A stretch of DNA of 9,792 nt from Mucilaginibacter sp. UBA5151 (GCA_002413785.1 DHXR01000051.1:92149-101940); one strand, 5' to 3'. Shown: positions 1 through 6,218, counted from the first letter of the stretch. The notes: a model not told the origin generated them from the sequence alone. Numbers and translations: made by a program.

Positions 1-66
1 TTCACCTTTATCCTTTCACCTTTCACCTTTCACCTTTCACCTTTCACCTTTCACCTTTCACCTTTC
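1..66. repeat. Heptamer tandem repeat array (unit CCTTTCA)
   Basis: Seven perfect tandem copies of CCTTTCA run from 12 to 60. A variant copy (CCTTTAT) precedes them at 5-11 and a partial copy follows to 66. The array ends 18 bases before the first start codon in the window and probably lies just after an upstream gene that is not shown. The reverse complement of the unit (TGAAAGG) reappears in the array at 2645-2676. This uninterrupted stretch is the most likely of the arrays here to change copy number by slippage. Confidence 0.95.
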
Positions 67-84
67 TTCCGTACATTTATATCC

Positions 85-546
85 ATGTTTGAACCAACCC
101 AATACCCTTACAGCCTTAAGTTTAGTATAGGCGGCATAGTGCTTATGCTTGTAATGATGCTTTTACTACTATTAAATACGATGGCGTCAAATGCCGTGAT
201 GGCCTGGGTGGTTTTTGGCGTTTTTTCGCTTTTTTTTCTGTTTATGGTAACCATGCTGACCATTAAACGGTTGATCCCTGCCATTAATGGCGATATAGCT
301 CTCCGGTTAGATGATGAGGGCATAAGCGATTATATCCGCGATGTAAGTATCAACTGGAAAGATATTAAAGAAATAAAACTGGTTCAGGGCAGGAGCGCTT
401 CCACGATGCAAATCGACCTGAAATTTGAATCGGATTATGGCAGCAGTGTAGCAATTCCCCTGCGTTGGGTTAAAGGGAAGGATGATGAGATTTACGAAAC
501 CACATTGGCCTATTTTGAGCAGGCGCCCGGCCCGGTTACGGAATAA
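85..546 (+). CDS. Two-helix membrane protein with PH-like soluble domain, unknown function
   Basis: This 153-residue protein has two hydrophobic segments, about residues 13-34 and 39-61, separated by a short turn, followed by a soluble C-terminal half of about 90 residues. The soluble part contains the pattern LDDEGISDY followed by SINWKDIKEIKL. That resembles the start of bacterial PH-like domains and of the small STM3941-type membrane proteins common in Bacteroidota, but this is recalled similarity and not a search result. It is probably an inner-membrane protein with the C-terminal domain in the cytoplasm. The first ATG comes soon after the repeat array and no strong ribosome binding site is visible. 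Nothing nearby indicates a partner or pathway, so no function is assigned. Confidence 0.75.
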   Translation: MFEPTQYPYSLKFSIGGIVLMLVMMLLLLLNTMASNAVMAWVVFGVFSLFFLFMVTMLTIKRLIPAINGDIALRLDDEGISDYIRDVSINWKDIKEIKLVQGRSASTMQIDLKFESDYGSSVAIPLRWVKGKDDEIYETTLAYFEQAPGPVTE

Positions 547-565
547 TATTTTTTGTGCTAAAAAC

Positions 566-588
566 GTTATATTATTGTATAATATAAC
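566..588. promoter_or_regulatory. Perfect AT-rich inverted repeat
   Basis: Ten bases (GTTATATTAT, 566-575) are followed by a 3-base spacer and their exact reverse complement (579-588). It begins 20 bases after the stop of the upstream gene and lies 60 bases before the small ORF at 649. It lacks a GC-rich stem and a T-run, so it is a poor intrinsic terminator. An operator-like site or a simple hairpin is possible. Confidence 0.5.
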
Positions 589-648
589 CTCGTGATGAAA
601 CTTTAAAGGATTTTATAACGTTGAACCGGGCTTATGTTTTAAAAAATA

Positions 649-801
649 ATGATGTTAAGTCAATTTGTCCATTTTATTTCAGGTGAATTAAGCACAGGTA
701 ACTTCCTTCAAAACCTTGGATTTTACACTTTGCTGATTTTGCTTGCATGGATAATTGTTGTACAGTTTAGACAAAAAGCCGGCAGGTTCCGAATTAATTA
801 A
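649..801 (+). CDS. Possible small single-helix membrane protein (50 aa)
   Basis: An open frame of 50 codons begins with two consecutive ATG codons. It encodes a polar N-terminal third, a strongly hydrophobic stretch at about residues 24-39 (ending LLAWIIVVQF), and a short basic tail containing RQKAGRFR. This is the usual layout of a one-pass inner-membrane peptide with its basic end in the cytoplasm. No Shine-Dalgarno sequence is visible, although that is common in this phylum. I do not recognise a family. The ordered helix-plus-basic-tail layout argues for a real gene, but the short length means chance cannot be excluded. Confidence 0.4.
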   Translation: MMLSQFVHFISGELSTGNFLQNLGFYTLLILLAWIIVVQFRQKAGRFRIN

Positions 802-830
802 TTCGCCTGGCCTGCTGATCAATCCTGATC

Positions 831-844
831 CTGCTTTAAAGCAG
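831..844. repeat. Perfect 14-bp palindrome
   Basis: CTGCTTTAAAGCAG is a perfect palindrome 29 bases after the small membrane ORF and 71 bases before the zinc-ribbon gene. It has no T-run after it, so it is not a convincing terminator. It could bind a dimeric regulator or simply be a small hairpin in the mRNA. Confidence 0.4.
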
Positions 845-915
845 CCGGTAAAATTGTTTTGAATAGCAAAAAAAAATCTGTTACTTAATCAAATTAAATA
901 ACCCGATTAATTTTT

Positions 916-1086
916 ATGAGTTTCCCCGACTGCCCAAAATGTAAAATGCCCTTCAGCAAAAAGCTGCACCGCAGTGTTTGGCGTAAAATATTTTTGCCAT
1001 GGTCGCTTTTGCGGCGCTATTATTGCAAAATTTGTAAGCAAAGTTATTACGTACGCAATATCAGCAATAAGAGATCGCATGATTAA
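916..1086 (+). CDS. Small zinc-ribbon protein with two CxxC knuckles (56 aa)
   Basis: This short frame encodes a 56-residue protein with CPKC at residues 6-9 and CKIC at 37-40. The two pairs would hold one zinc ion in a zinc-ribbon fold. Between them lie HRSVWRKIFLPWS and RRYYC, a basic and aromatic linker. In small zinc-ribbon proteins of Bacteroidota, as I recall them, this linker likewise joins the two knuckles through a Trp/Pro-containing segment. The protein is very basic, so nucleic acid or ribosome binding is plausible, but no function is established from sequence. The ATG at 916 follows an AT-rich leader. The stop overlaps the ATG at 1079 of the decayed gene behind it by 8 bases, which suggests the two were once co-transcribed. 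Confidence 0.72.
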   Translation: MSFPDCPKCKMPFSKKLHRSVWRKIFLPWSLLRRYYCKICKQSYYVRNISNKRSHD

Positions 1087-1451
1087 TGGAGTTACGCAGG
1101 CAGCCACTATCGACGATATTCTCGCCCAATTAGAAATTATAATTGCCGATTACAGTAGGGTTGCATGCAAGCAATCAAACATCCATACTGATACAGTTTA
1201 GTATTGATAATGCCCGTGATGGCGCCTGGTGCTTTGCCGAAGAACTGGTGACAAAACAAGGCGCCGCTTATGATGCCTGCATTGCACACCGCGACCAAAC
1301 CATTAAAAAACTTGCGGATGACCTGGTGCATACCAAAGGTGTTATGCGGTTTACCATTTGGCTGGTTCATTTGTTTGAATGGAAAAACGTTGCTGAAATA
1401 ATTAAGGTGTTGCATGAGGCTGTAAAGAAAAAGATTGTGGTGGGTGGATAG
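1079..1451 (+). pseudogene. Decayed DUF5995-like gene: N- and C-terminal pieces in different frames, middle missing
   Basis: From the ATG at 1079 one frame encodes about 30 residues resembling the DUF5995 N terminus (TIDDILAQLEIIIAD) and then stops at 1199-1201. A second frame, open from 1143 to 1451, carries from about residue 19 what looks like the DUF5995 C terminus (FSIDNARDGAWCFAEEL, then a helical tail with LVHLFEWKNVAEIIKVL). Family members are a little over 200 residues as I recall them. The central 100 or more residues are missing and the two ends are joined out of frame around 1170-1195. DUF5995 function is unknown. The 102-residue frame could be translated from 1143, but its first 18 residues have no family character, so I favour an internal deletion and decay. 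Confidence 0.55.
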
Positions 1452-1484
1452 TTTGCAGTTTGCAACAGGCAGTTTGCAATCGTT
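1450..1484. repeat. Degenerate heptamer array (unit AGTTTGC)
   Basis: Consecutive 7-base units read AGTTTGC, AGTTTGC, AACAGGC, AGTTTGC, AATCGTT. The array starts inside the TAG stop codon of the preceding decayed gene. It has the same period as the arrays at 1-66, 1654-1688, 2645-2676, 2714-2748 and 9667-9694, but an unrelated unit. Confidence 0.8.
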
Positions 1485-1522
1485 TAAACTTTAAGGATCA
1501 TGGTCATCTTTTAATCCTTTAA

Positions 1523-1675
1523 TCATGGTTCAGGCAATTTTTGGATACTGCAAATGAGGCCACACAAAAGCTTTTTCCTAAATTAGGCTATCATTTTGCC
1601 GGCGAAACCGGCTTGGGTTTCAGGCCTAACCTGCGGTTTTATTGTTACGAAAAGACGATAGTCGATAGACCATAG
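1523..1675 (+). pseudogene. Possible C-terminal remnant of an unrecognised gene
   Basis: A frame bounded by TAA (1520-1522) and TAG (1673-1675) has 50 codons and no ATG. Its translation looks protein-like: SWFRQFLDTANEATQKLF, then YHFAGETGLGFRP and LRFYCYEK. The lack of a start, the upstream stop and the merging of its end into a heptamer array fit the 3' end of a broken gene. I do not recognise the family, and a chance open frame is a real alternative. Confidence 0.25.
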
Positions 1676-1690
1676 TCCATGGACCATGGT
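1654..1690. repeat. Degenerate heptamer array containing a near-perfect 22-bp palindrome
   Basis: Five consecutive 7-base units read GACGATA, GTCGATA, GACCATA, GTCCATG, GACCATG. Positions 1669-1690 also form an almost perfect palindrome around TCCATGGA, with one mismatched pair. The array can therefore fold into a hairpin on either strand. Confidence 0.75.
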
Positions 1691-1838
1691 TTTAATTATT
1701 ATAGTACAGTATGACCCAAACCGGCCATGGGTTATTGTCCGAAAAAAATAAATATCAAAATATCGCAACCCCTTAGTTGTAAGTGACGTAAAAATACACA
1801 GAAGTCGATTTTATTGATTTTATTGATTTTTTACAATT

Positions 1839-2237
1839 ATGGAACTATTATTTTTCTTTTCATTGGCAGGAGTGGTTATTGTAATTTTAATATTACAGTT
1901 TGATAAGAAACAAACGATAAAAGTTAACACGGTTTTAAAAGAAACAAGGGGTACACCGCCATTGTTCCTTTTAAAATCAACAGAACAAAAGATAAGCGTT
2001 TTAAAAACGGCGCTTCGTTATGATGACGTTCCGCAAAATATGGCTGCTGCGGCTTCCATGGCGAACATTTACAATAACCAAAACGAAAATAACAGGCAGT
2101 CAAAAGTGCAGGAGCTTAAACTGTTATCTGCAAAATATAATAACGGACAAATTTCCCTTGAGGCCTATAATGTAAAACTGGATGAACTGCTTGAGCAGGT
2201 ACAAAGCCAGGGTGGATCATTTGAACTGGCCTGCTAA
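1839..2237 (+). CDS. Membrane-anchored protein with SHOCT-like C-terminal helices, unknown function
   Basis: The 132-residue protein starts with one hydrophobic segment (about residues 2-20) followed by a lysine-rich stretch, the signature of an N-terminal anchor with the rest in the cytoplasm. A polar middle region (about 28-88) is rich in Asn and Gln towards its end. Residues 92-120, LKLLSAKYNNGQISLEAYN followed by KLDELLEQ, resemble the short SHOCT-type helix pair seen at the ends of many bacterial membrane proteins. SHOCT is thought to aid oligomerisation, and this match is by eye only. The start follows the GATTTTATT repeats. The stop lies 37 bases before the HTH gene, so the two are probably co-transcribed. 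Confidence 0.65.
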   Translation: MELLFFFSLAGVVIVILILQFDKKQTIKVNTVLKETRGTPPLFLLKSTEQKISVLKTALRYDDVPQNMAAAASMANIYNNQNENNRQSKVQELKLLSAKYNNGQISLEAYNVKLDELLEQVQSQGGSFELAC

Positions 2238-2274
2238 TAACTTCTTAAAACAAAATCACTATTATTGCAGCCAA

Positions 2275-2637
2275 ATGTCGGATGAAGCAATAGTAAAACG
2301 GTTAAAGGTAATTGTTAAGGAACATGGAGGCCAGCTGGCTTTGGCCGGCGCTATAGGTGTTGATCAGGGCTTTATAAGCAAGGTGATCAACAAAAAGCAG
2401 GATGTTAGTTATTACCTTATACGTAAACTTTGTTTTCAGTTAAAATATTCACCCGAGTGGCTCATACTTGGCACCGGCGAAAAAAAGATCAATAAACCCG
2501 AATCGGCCAAATTAATTACCGAAATACAAATGATGCGCACAGAACTTGATATTCTGCATGCCCGTATGCGCGCCTACGAAATGGAAATTAAAGAACTTAA
2601 GGAACATGGATTTGGGGAGCAGCAAAAAGCAGGATAA
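2275..2637 (+). CDS. XRE/CI-like helix-turn-helix protein with coiled-coil tail
   Basis: From the ATG at 2275 this is a 120-residue protein. Residues about 18-45 form the DNA-binding helix-turn-helix (GGQLALAGAIGVDQGFISK with VINKKQDVS). They are followed by YSPEWLILGTGEK at 59-71, a stretch typical of phage-repressor-like regulators just after the HTH domain. There is no LexA/S24 peptidase domain. Residues about 80-110 form a charged heptad-rich helix (TEIQMMRTELDILHARM) that probably dimerises as a coiled coil. The frame is open upstream to an ATG at 2182, but that start would overlap the previous gene by 56 bases and add 31 residues with no domain character, so 2275 is preferred. It is probably a dimeric regulator; its targets are unknown. 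Confidence 0.75.
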   Translation: MSDEAIVKRLKVIVKEHGGQLALAGAIGVDQGFISKVINKKQDVSYYLIRKLCFQLKYSPEWLILGTGEKKINKPESAKLITEIQMMRTELDILHARMRAYEMEIKELKEHGFGEQQKAG

Positions 2638-2644
2638 ATATTGA

Positions 2645-2676
2645 AGGTAAAAGGAGAAAGGTAAAGGGTGAAAGGT
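2645..2676. repeat. Degenerate heptamer array, left arm of an inverted pair
   Basis: Units of seven read AGGTAAA, AGGAGAA, AGGTAAA, GGGTGAA, with a partial copy after. The array begins 7 bases after the stop of the HTH gene. Positions 2645-2668 are nearly complementary to 2728-2753, so transcripts from either strand can fold here. Confidence 0.8.
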
Positions 2677-2713
2677 GCTTCCTTTTCGGCATCAGATTCC
2701 TGGCATCGCCGAG

Positions 2714-2748
2714 CCTTTTACCCTTTACCCTTTACCCTTTCGCCTTTT
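2714..2748. repeat. Degenerate heptamer array (CCCTTTA), right arm of the inverted pair
   Basis: Units of seven read CCTTTTA, CCCTTTA, CCCTTTA, CCCTTTC, GCCTTTT. The array lies 3 bases beyond the stop codon of the DUF47 gene, which is read on the minus strand and ends at 2752. Confidence 0.85.
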
Positions 2749-2751
2749 ACC

Positions 2752-3391
2752 CTACCCGTTTATCAAAATGGTATTCAAAACATCAGTCACATTTTTGCAT
2801 TTGTTTACGGATGTTTGGAGGGAGAACAATATCCCTCGGTATTTGAGCAGTTTGATGGCGTCTTTTTCGTTTTCAAAAAGTGTTGCCACGGCCTGGTAAT
2901 AAACGAGGTCCGATTGCCGTTCGTAATTTCTGATTTGCCGGCACAGGCCAAAAACGTCATTGGCCTTTTTTGATGATCTTAATAACCCGATTGCTTTCTC
3001 TATTTCGAGGCTTGCTTTTAATATAATAGCTGCGATCTGTTTTATGGCCGGTGTAAAATCTTCTATATTATAAAGGTACATTCGGCCACTTGCTTCTTTT
3101 ATAGTATCAGCTACATCATCAATAGCTGAAGCTAAAGCATGGATATCATTGCGGTTTAAAGGCGTGAATATTACTTTATCAAGGCACAGGTAAATTTTAT
3201 GGGTTATATTATCGCCTGTGTTTTCCATCTTGTCAATCTGTTTAAAGATATGGGCGGGATCATCAATCCTTTGATTGTTTATAACATTTACCAGCAAATC
3301 CGCCATTTCGGTTGCGTTTTTTTGCAGCCTGGTCGAATAAATTGAAAAAAAGCGATCTGTTTGTGAAAAAATTGCGGAATATACTGTCCAT
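2752..3391 (-). CDS. DUF47 / PhoU-like phosphate transport regulator, frameshifted near the N terminus
   Basis: The frame 2752-3306 encodes 184 residues of a DUF47 (PhoU-like) protein, with the family segments ENTGDNITHKIY, FTPLNRNDIHALASAIDDV and a C-terminal KCKNVTDVLNTI. It lacks the usual first 28 residues. These are found upstream in another frame from an ATG at 3389-3391, preceded by GGAGAG: MDSIFRNFF, then FFNLFDQAAK. The two frames meet at seven A (minus strand; 3317-3323). With six A the protein reads AAKNATEMADLL without a break, giving 212 residues, normal for the family. It is therefore a recent frameshift, a sequencing indel, or a site of slippage. DUF47 proteins often accompany PiT phosphate transporters. 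None is adjacent here; instead the gene diverges from the pst cluster, suggesting a role in phosphate control. Confidence 0.82.
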
Positions 3392-3695
3392 TAGCTGCTC
3401 TCCTTTGTTGTGTGATAAAAATAGGGCTGCTATATTAATGCAATGTTAAATTAAGGCTAAACTAAGTTAATTGTATATTATCAATTTGAATACTGAATGT
3501 TATGATGTTAAGTACTTGATATTAAGTTATTTATTGATTTTTATTTAAAAAAGGCCGATTATTTGATGATTTGGTGACATTGATTACAACAAATTAACAA
3601 TTGCATAATATCATCAAAAGTTAATCATTCCTTAACATTGAGATAATGAAGGCTACGCACCTTTGGGGCAAAATTTATTTAGTCCTTTATTGATT
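3392..3695. promoter_or_regulatory. Divergent AT-rich control region between the DUF47 gene and the porin-pst cluster
   Basis: This gap of about 300 bases has no convincing gene and must carry the promoters of both divergent units. The porin-side half contains TTAACA-like hexamers: TGACAT (3575), TTACAA (3584), TTAACA (3594), TTAATC (3621) and TTAACA (3632). The last two are 11 bases apart, as in half-sites of PHO boxes in other phyla. GATGTTAAGT (3504-3513) recurs as GATATTAAGT (3518-3527). I found no clear TAnnTTTG minus-7 element. Assigning the hexamers to a phosphate response regulator is a guess. Confidence 0.35.
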
Positions 3696-5090
3696 ATGAA
3701 AAAGATGTTTACGAAACTTTCAAGTGCGGCCATAATTATGGCTTTAGCGCTTACGAGCCTGGCTGTAAAAGCACAAACCACGTCATTAACAAATACTGAC
3801 GCGACAACCGTTGCTGCATCTGCAGGTACAACTATAAACGCTGATGCGAAAGCGGAAGTAAAACCTGAAGCAAAAGCGAAACACGAAGTTGCAGCAGCAA
3901 AAGCAGCTGATGCGGACACTGCCTGGAAACCGCAAAGAAGATTATGGGGTTATACTTTCGGCGACATGTATTATAATGCACATGCTGATGCAACCAACCG
4001 CGGTGGCGAAACCATGTATAATGGCGTACCTGCTTACAGGAATGCTTTCCAGTTCCGTCGTTTGTATTTAGGGTATGATTACGAGATTACCAAAAAATTC
4101 AAGGCTGAAGTTTTATTGGCAAGCGAGCCAAATGCTAATACAGGTGTTAACGGAACTACCTCAATCCAAAACGGAGATAACCTTGTTGATGGTAAAATGG
4201 GTTTCTGGATCAAAAACTTTAATATCAGGGCAAGAGATATTTGGGCAGGAACGGATTTTGTTATCGGTGAACTAAGCACCCCAAGCTTTGCATTAAATGA
4301 GCCCGGAACAAACGGACCTACTTCACTTTCGGAAACCACCTGGGGCTACCGCTCAATTGAAAAAACAATTACCGATTTCCACAAGAACAACTCTTATGAT
4401 GTAGGCGCTGCTTTACAGGGAACTTTTGACCCATCAACCAAAAACTTTGGTTATGTGTTTATGGTAGGTAACAACAGCCAGGCCAGTTTATTATCAGCTG
4501 GTAACGCTAATACAGGTTTCTACAAAATATTTTACGGCGTACTGTGGGCAAAATTGTTTAACCAGAAGTTATTCATAGATATTTATGGTGACTATGCAAA
4601 AACTGCTTCTGCTACTGCTGTTATACCTGGTCAGGAACACAATATGTATAAGATATTTGCTTCATACAGTACTAAACCTATTACTATCGGTGTAGAAGCT
4701 TACACCCAAAGTATTGCAAGTGGTGTTACTAACTCCGGAACTAAATTACCTGAAGATGCAACTGTAAACGGTCTTTCTATTTGGGTAAAGGGTCCTATTG
4801 CTAAAAATTGGAATTATTTTGCCCGTTACGATGGGTATAATCCTAATACTCAATTCAACGCTGCCGATTCTTATTCAGTTAACACTAACTATGGTTCTTA
4901 CAACCCTACTGTAAAGGAAACATTTTATACAGCCGGTTTAGATTATAATCCTACAAAGAATGTACACTTTATGCCAAACTTTTGGTTAGTTGATTACAAA
5001 GACCAAAGAGCTTCAACAACAACTAATTATGTTGGCCCTGATCATACCCTGGTTTACAGGTTTACTTTCTACTATACCTTCGGTAAATAA
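3696..5090 (+). CDS. Outer-membrane porin, phosphate-selective O/P-like
   Basis: From the ATG at 3696 this is a 464-residue exported protein. Residues 1-26 form a signal peptide (MKKMF, hydrophobic core, then AVKA before Q27). The frame also opens at a TTG at 3663, but that would place 11 residues before the signal peptide, so 3696 is chosen. Residues about 49-75 are an Ala/Lys/Glu-rich segment (DAKAEVKPEAKAKHEVAAAK) that looks helical. The rest reads as amphipathic beta strands of a barrel, including FQFRRLYLGYDYEITKKFKAEV at 118-139 written as one continuous strand pair, and ends in strand residues YYTFGK. Its place directly before pstS indicates uptake of phosphate across the outer membrane. 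Substrate choice is inferred from position and from overall resemblance to OprO/OprP-type porins. Confidence 0.82.
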   Translation: MKKMFTKLSSAAIIMALALTSLAVKAQTTSLTNTDATTVAASAGTTINADAKAEVKPEAKAKHEVAAAKAADADTAWKPQRRLWGYTFGDMYYNAHADATNRGGETMYNGVPAYRNAFQFRRLYLGYDYEITKKFKAEVLLASEPNANTGVNGTTSIQNGDNLVDGKMGFWIKNFNIRARDIWAGTDFVIGELSTPSFALNEPGTNGPTSLSETTWGYRSIEKTITDFHKNNSYDVGAALQGTFDPSTKNFGYVFMVGNNSQASLLSAGNANTGFYKIFYGVLWAKLFNQKLFIDIYGDYAKTASATAVIPGQEHNMYKIFASYSTKPITIGVEAYTQSIASGVTNSGTKLPEDATVNGLSIWVKGPIAKNWNYFARYDGYNPNTQFNAADSYSVNTNYGSYNPTVKETFYTAGLDYNPTKNVHFMPNFWLVDYKDQRASTTTNYVGPDHTLVYRFTFYYTFGK

Positions 5091-5097
5091 AAAAAAC

Positions 5098-5134
5098 GCA
5101 TCTTAGCACTTCCTTCGATGGAAGGCTAAGGTGT
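5098..5134 (+). terminator. Hairpin between porin and pstS, possible attenuating terminator
   Basis: The stem pairs CTTAGC (5102-5107) with GCTAAG (5125-5130) and CTTCC (5109-5113) with GGAAG (5120-5124). One bulged A separates them and the loop is TTCGAT. The outer bases 5098-5101 add further pairs with wobbles. Only TTTAT follows, so termination is probably partial. It could set porin mRNA above pstS mRNA or protect the porin message from decay. Confidence 0.6.
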
Positions 5135-5165
5135 TTATAAAATCAAACAATAAACAAAAAAAACC

Positions 5166-6218
5166 ATGAGAGTAATTAAAAGTTTAAAGTTGGCAATTGT
5201 TGCCATAGCCGGCATTTGCATAACGCTATCAGCTTCGGCCCAGGATAATACTTTGTTAGGCGCGGGTGGTACATTTGTGTATCCGTTGTTTTCAAAGATA
5301 TTTTCGGAGTATGGTAAAACACACAATGTAAAGGTTAATTACCAGTCAATCGGATCAGGCGGCGGTATATTACAATTAACCAACAAAACCGTTGATTTCG
5401 GCGAGTCTGATGCACCGTTAAATCCGGAGCAAACTGCCAAATTAGGTGTTCCGGTATTGCATATCCCTGTGGCTGCAGGAGCTGTTGTAATTACTTATAA
5501 TATTCCTGGTGTTACTGCTTCATTAAACCTTACAGGTAAAGATTTAGCTGATATTTACCTTGGTAAAATAACTAAATGGAACAGCGCTGAAATTAAGGCT
5601 ACCAATAAAAACGTTAATTTACCTGATATGCCAATTGTAGTTGTTCACCGTTCAGACGGTAGCGGTACCACATTTATTTTTACAGATTATTTAACAAAAG
5701 TAAATGAAGAGTGGGCTAAAAAAGTAGGTAAAGCCGGTGCTGTTAACTGGCCTGCCGGTTTAGGCGGTAAAGGTAACGAAGGTGTTGCAGGCTTGGTTAA
5801 ACAAACTCCCGGCGCTATTGGTTATAACGAATTAGCTTATGCAATTCAAAATAAAATGACATACGCTGCGATACAAAACAAATCGGGCAAATTTATTGCA
5901 GCAACACTGGCTTCAACAACCCTGGCAAGTAATGTTGAATTACCTGCTGACGGAAAGGTTTCTTTAACAAATACAGACAATCCTAAAGGATATCCTATTT
6001 CAAGCTTCACTTGGGGGCTCCTTTACAAAGAACAAAATTATGGTGGCCGTTCTGCTGCAAGAGCAAAACACGCGTTAGATCTGTTGTGGTATGTTGTTCA
6101 CGATGGCCAGAAATTTTCTGCACCTTTAAATTATGCACCGCTTTCAAAATCGGCTTTAAAAGTTGCCGAGAAAATTTTGAAATCAGCTACATTTGGCGGT
6201 AAGCCGATATTGAAATAA
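5166..6218 (+). CDS. pstS: Periplasmic phosphate-binding protein PstS
   Basis: The 350-residue protein begins with a signal peptide (residues about 1-26, ending ASAQ) and has no lipobox, so it should be soluble in the periplasm. It binds phosphate and delivers it to PstC/PstA. The phosphate-contacting segments of E. coli PstS are all present: GAGGTF (32-37), GSGGGI (63-68), GESDAP (79-84) and HRSDGSGTTF (161-170), including the Arg and Ser-Gly-Thr. Other family stretches are DIYLGKITKW, KVNEEW, LGGKGNEGVAGL and PGAIGY. The length matches the usual 340-350 residues. The start follows an A-rich leader without a Shine-Dalgarno site. It lies 75 bases after the porin and is separated from pstC by a strong hairpin, so it is probably expressed more highly than the rest of the transporter. 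Confidence 0.97.
   Translation: MRVIKSLKLAIVAIAGICITLSASAQDNTLLGAGGTFVYPLFSKIFSEYGKTHNVKVNYQSIGSGGGILQLTNKTVDFGESDAPLNPEQTAKLGVPVLHIPVAAGAVVITYNIPGVTASLNLTGKDLADIYLGKITKWNSAEIKATNKNVNLPDMPIVVVHRSDGSGTTFIFTDYLTKVNEEWAKKVGKAGAVNWPAGLGGKGNEGVAGLVKQTPGAIGYNELAYAIQNKMTYAAIQNKSGKFIAATLASTTLASNVELPADGKVSLTNTDNPKGYPISSFTWGLLYKEQNYGGRSAARAKHALDLLWYVVHDGQKFSAPLNYAPLSKSALKVAEKILKSATFGGKPILK

Larger units (their letters stand above)
1452..1838. other. Intergenic gap with heptamer arrays and a possible coding remnant
   Basis: No intact gene is seen in this 387-base gap. It holds the rest of the AGTTTGC array, a possible open remnant (1523-1675), and the GACCATA-type array (1654-1688). Just before the next start codon lies a direct repeat of GATTTTATT (1807-1815 and 1816-1824) followed by a third, partial copy. 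The AT-rich stretch 1740-1838 is the natural place for the promoter of the gene at 1839, but I could not find a clear Bacteroidota TTG / TAnnTTTG pair in it. Confidence 0.6.
2645..2753. terminator. Large imperfect inverted repeat between convergent genes, possible bidirectional terminator
   Basis: The G/A-rich array at 2645-2668 pairs with the C/T-rich array at 2728-2753 with a few bulges, around a loop of about 60 bases. The HTH gene (plus strand) and the DUF47 gene (minus strand) converge here, and both stops lie within a few bases of an arm. A shared transcription end or 3'-end stabilising structure is plausible. The loop is long and no T-run follows, so classic intrinsic termination is uncertain. 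Confidence 0.4.

Noticed and set aside
1..66. A CRISPR array
   Set aside because: The repeats are contiguous 7-base units with no spacers, and no cas genes are in the window.
566..588. Intrinsic terminator for the first gene
   Set aside because: The stem is almost entirely A/T and no T-run follows. It is kept only as an inverted repeat.
974..1201. A 75-codon frame on the plus strand read from an ATG at 974
   Set aside because: Its first half is the zinc-ribbon gene read in another frame. Only the part from 1079 onward has family character, and that is counted in the decayed DUF5995-like gene.
1583..1768. A 61-codon minus-strand frame
   Set aside because: It runs through the GACCATA repeat array and shows no domain or conserved pattern.
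2182..2274. N-terminal extension of the HTH protein from the ATG at 2182
   Set aside because: It would overlap the previous gene by 56 bases and add 31 residues with no HTH or other domain. The ATG at 2275 fits the family better.
2668..2973. Plus-strand frames of 101 and 74 codons over the heptamer arrays and the DUF47 gene
   Set aside because: They translate repeat sequence (PLPFTLSPFTLP-type) and the antisense of a well-recognised gene, so they are shadows.
3663..3695. TTG start of the porin at 3663
   Set aside because: It would place 11 residues ahead of a standard MKK-type signal peptide. The ATG at 3696 gives a normal exported protein.
5166..5245. PstS as a lipoprotein, because of a Cys at residue 18
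   Set aside because: The residues before the Cys (AGI) do not make a lipobox, and a normal cleavage site (ASA before Q) follows.
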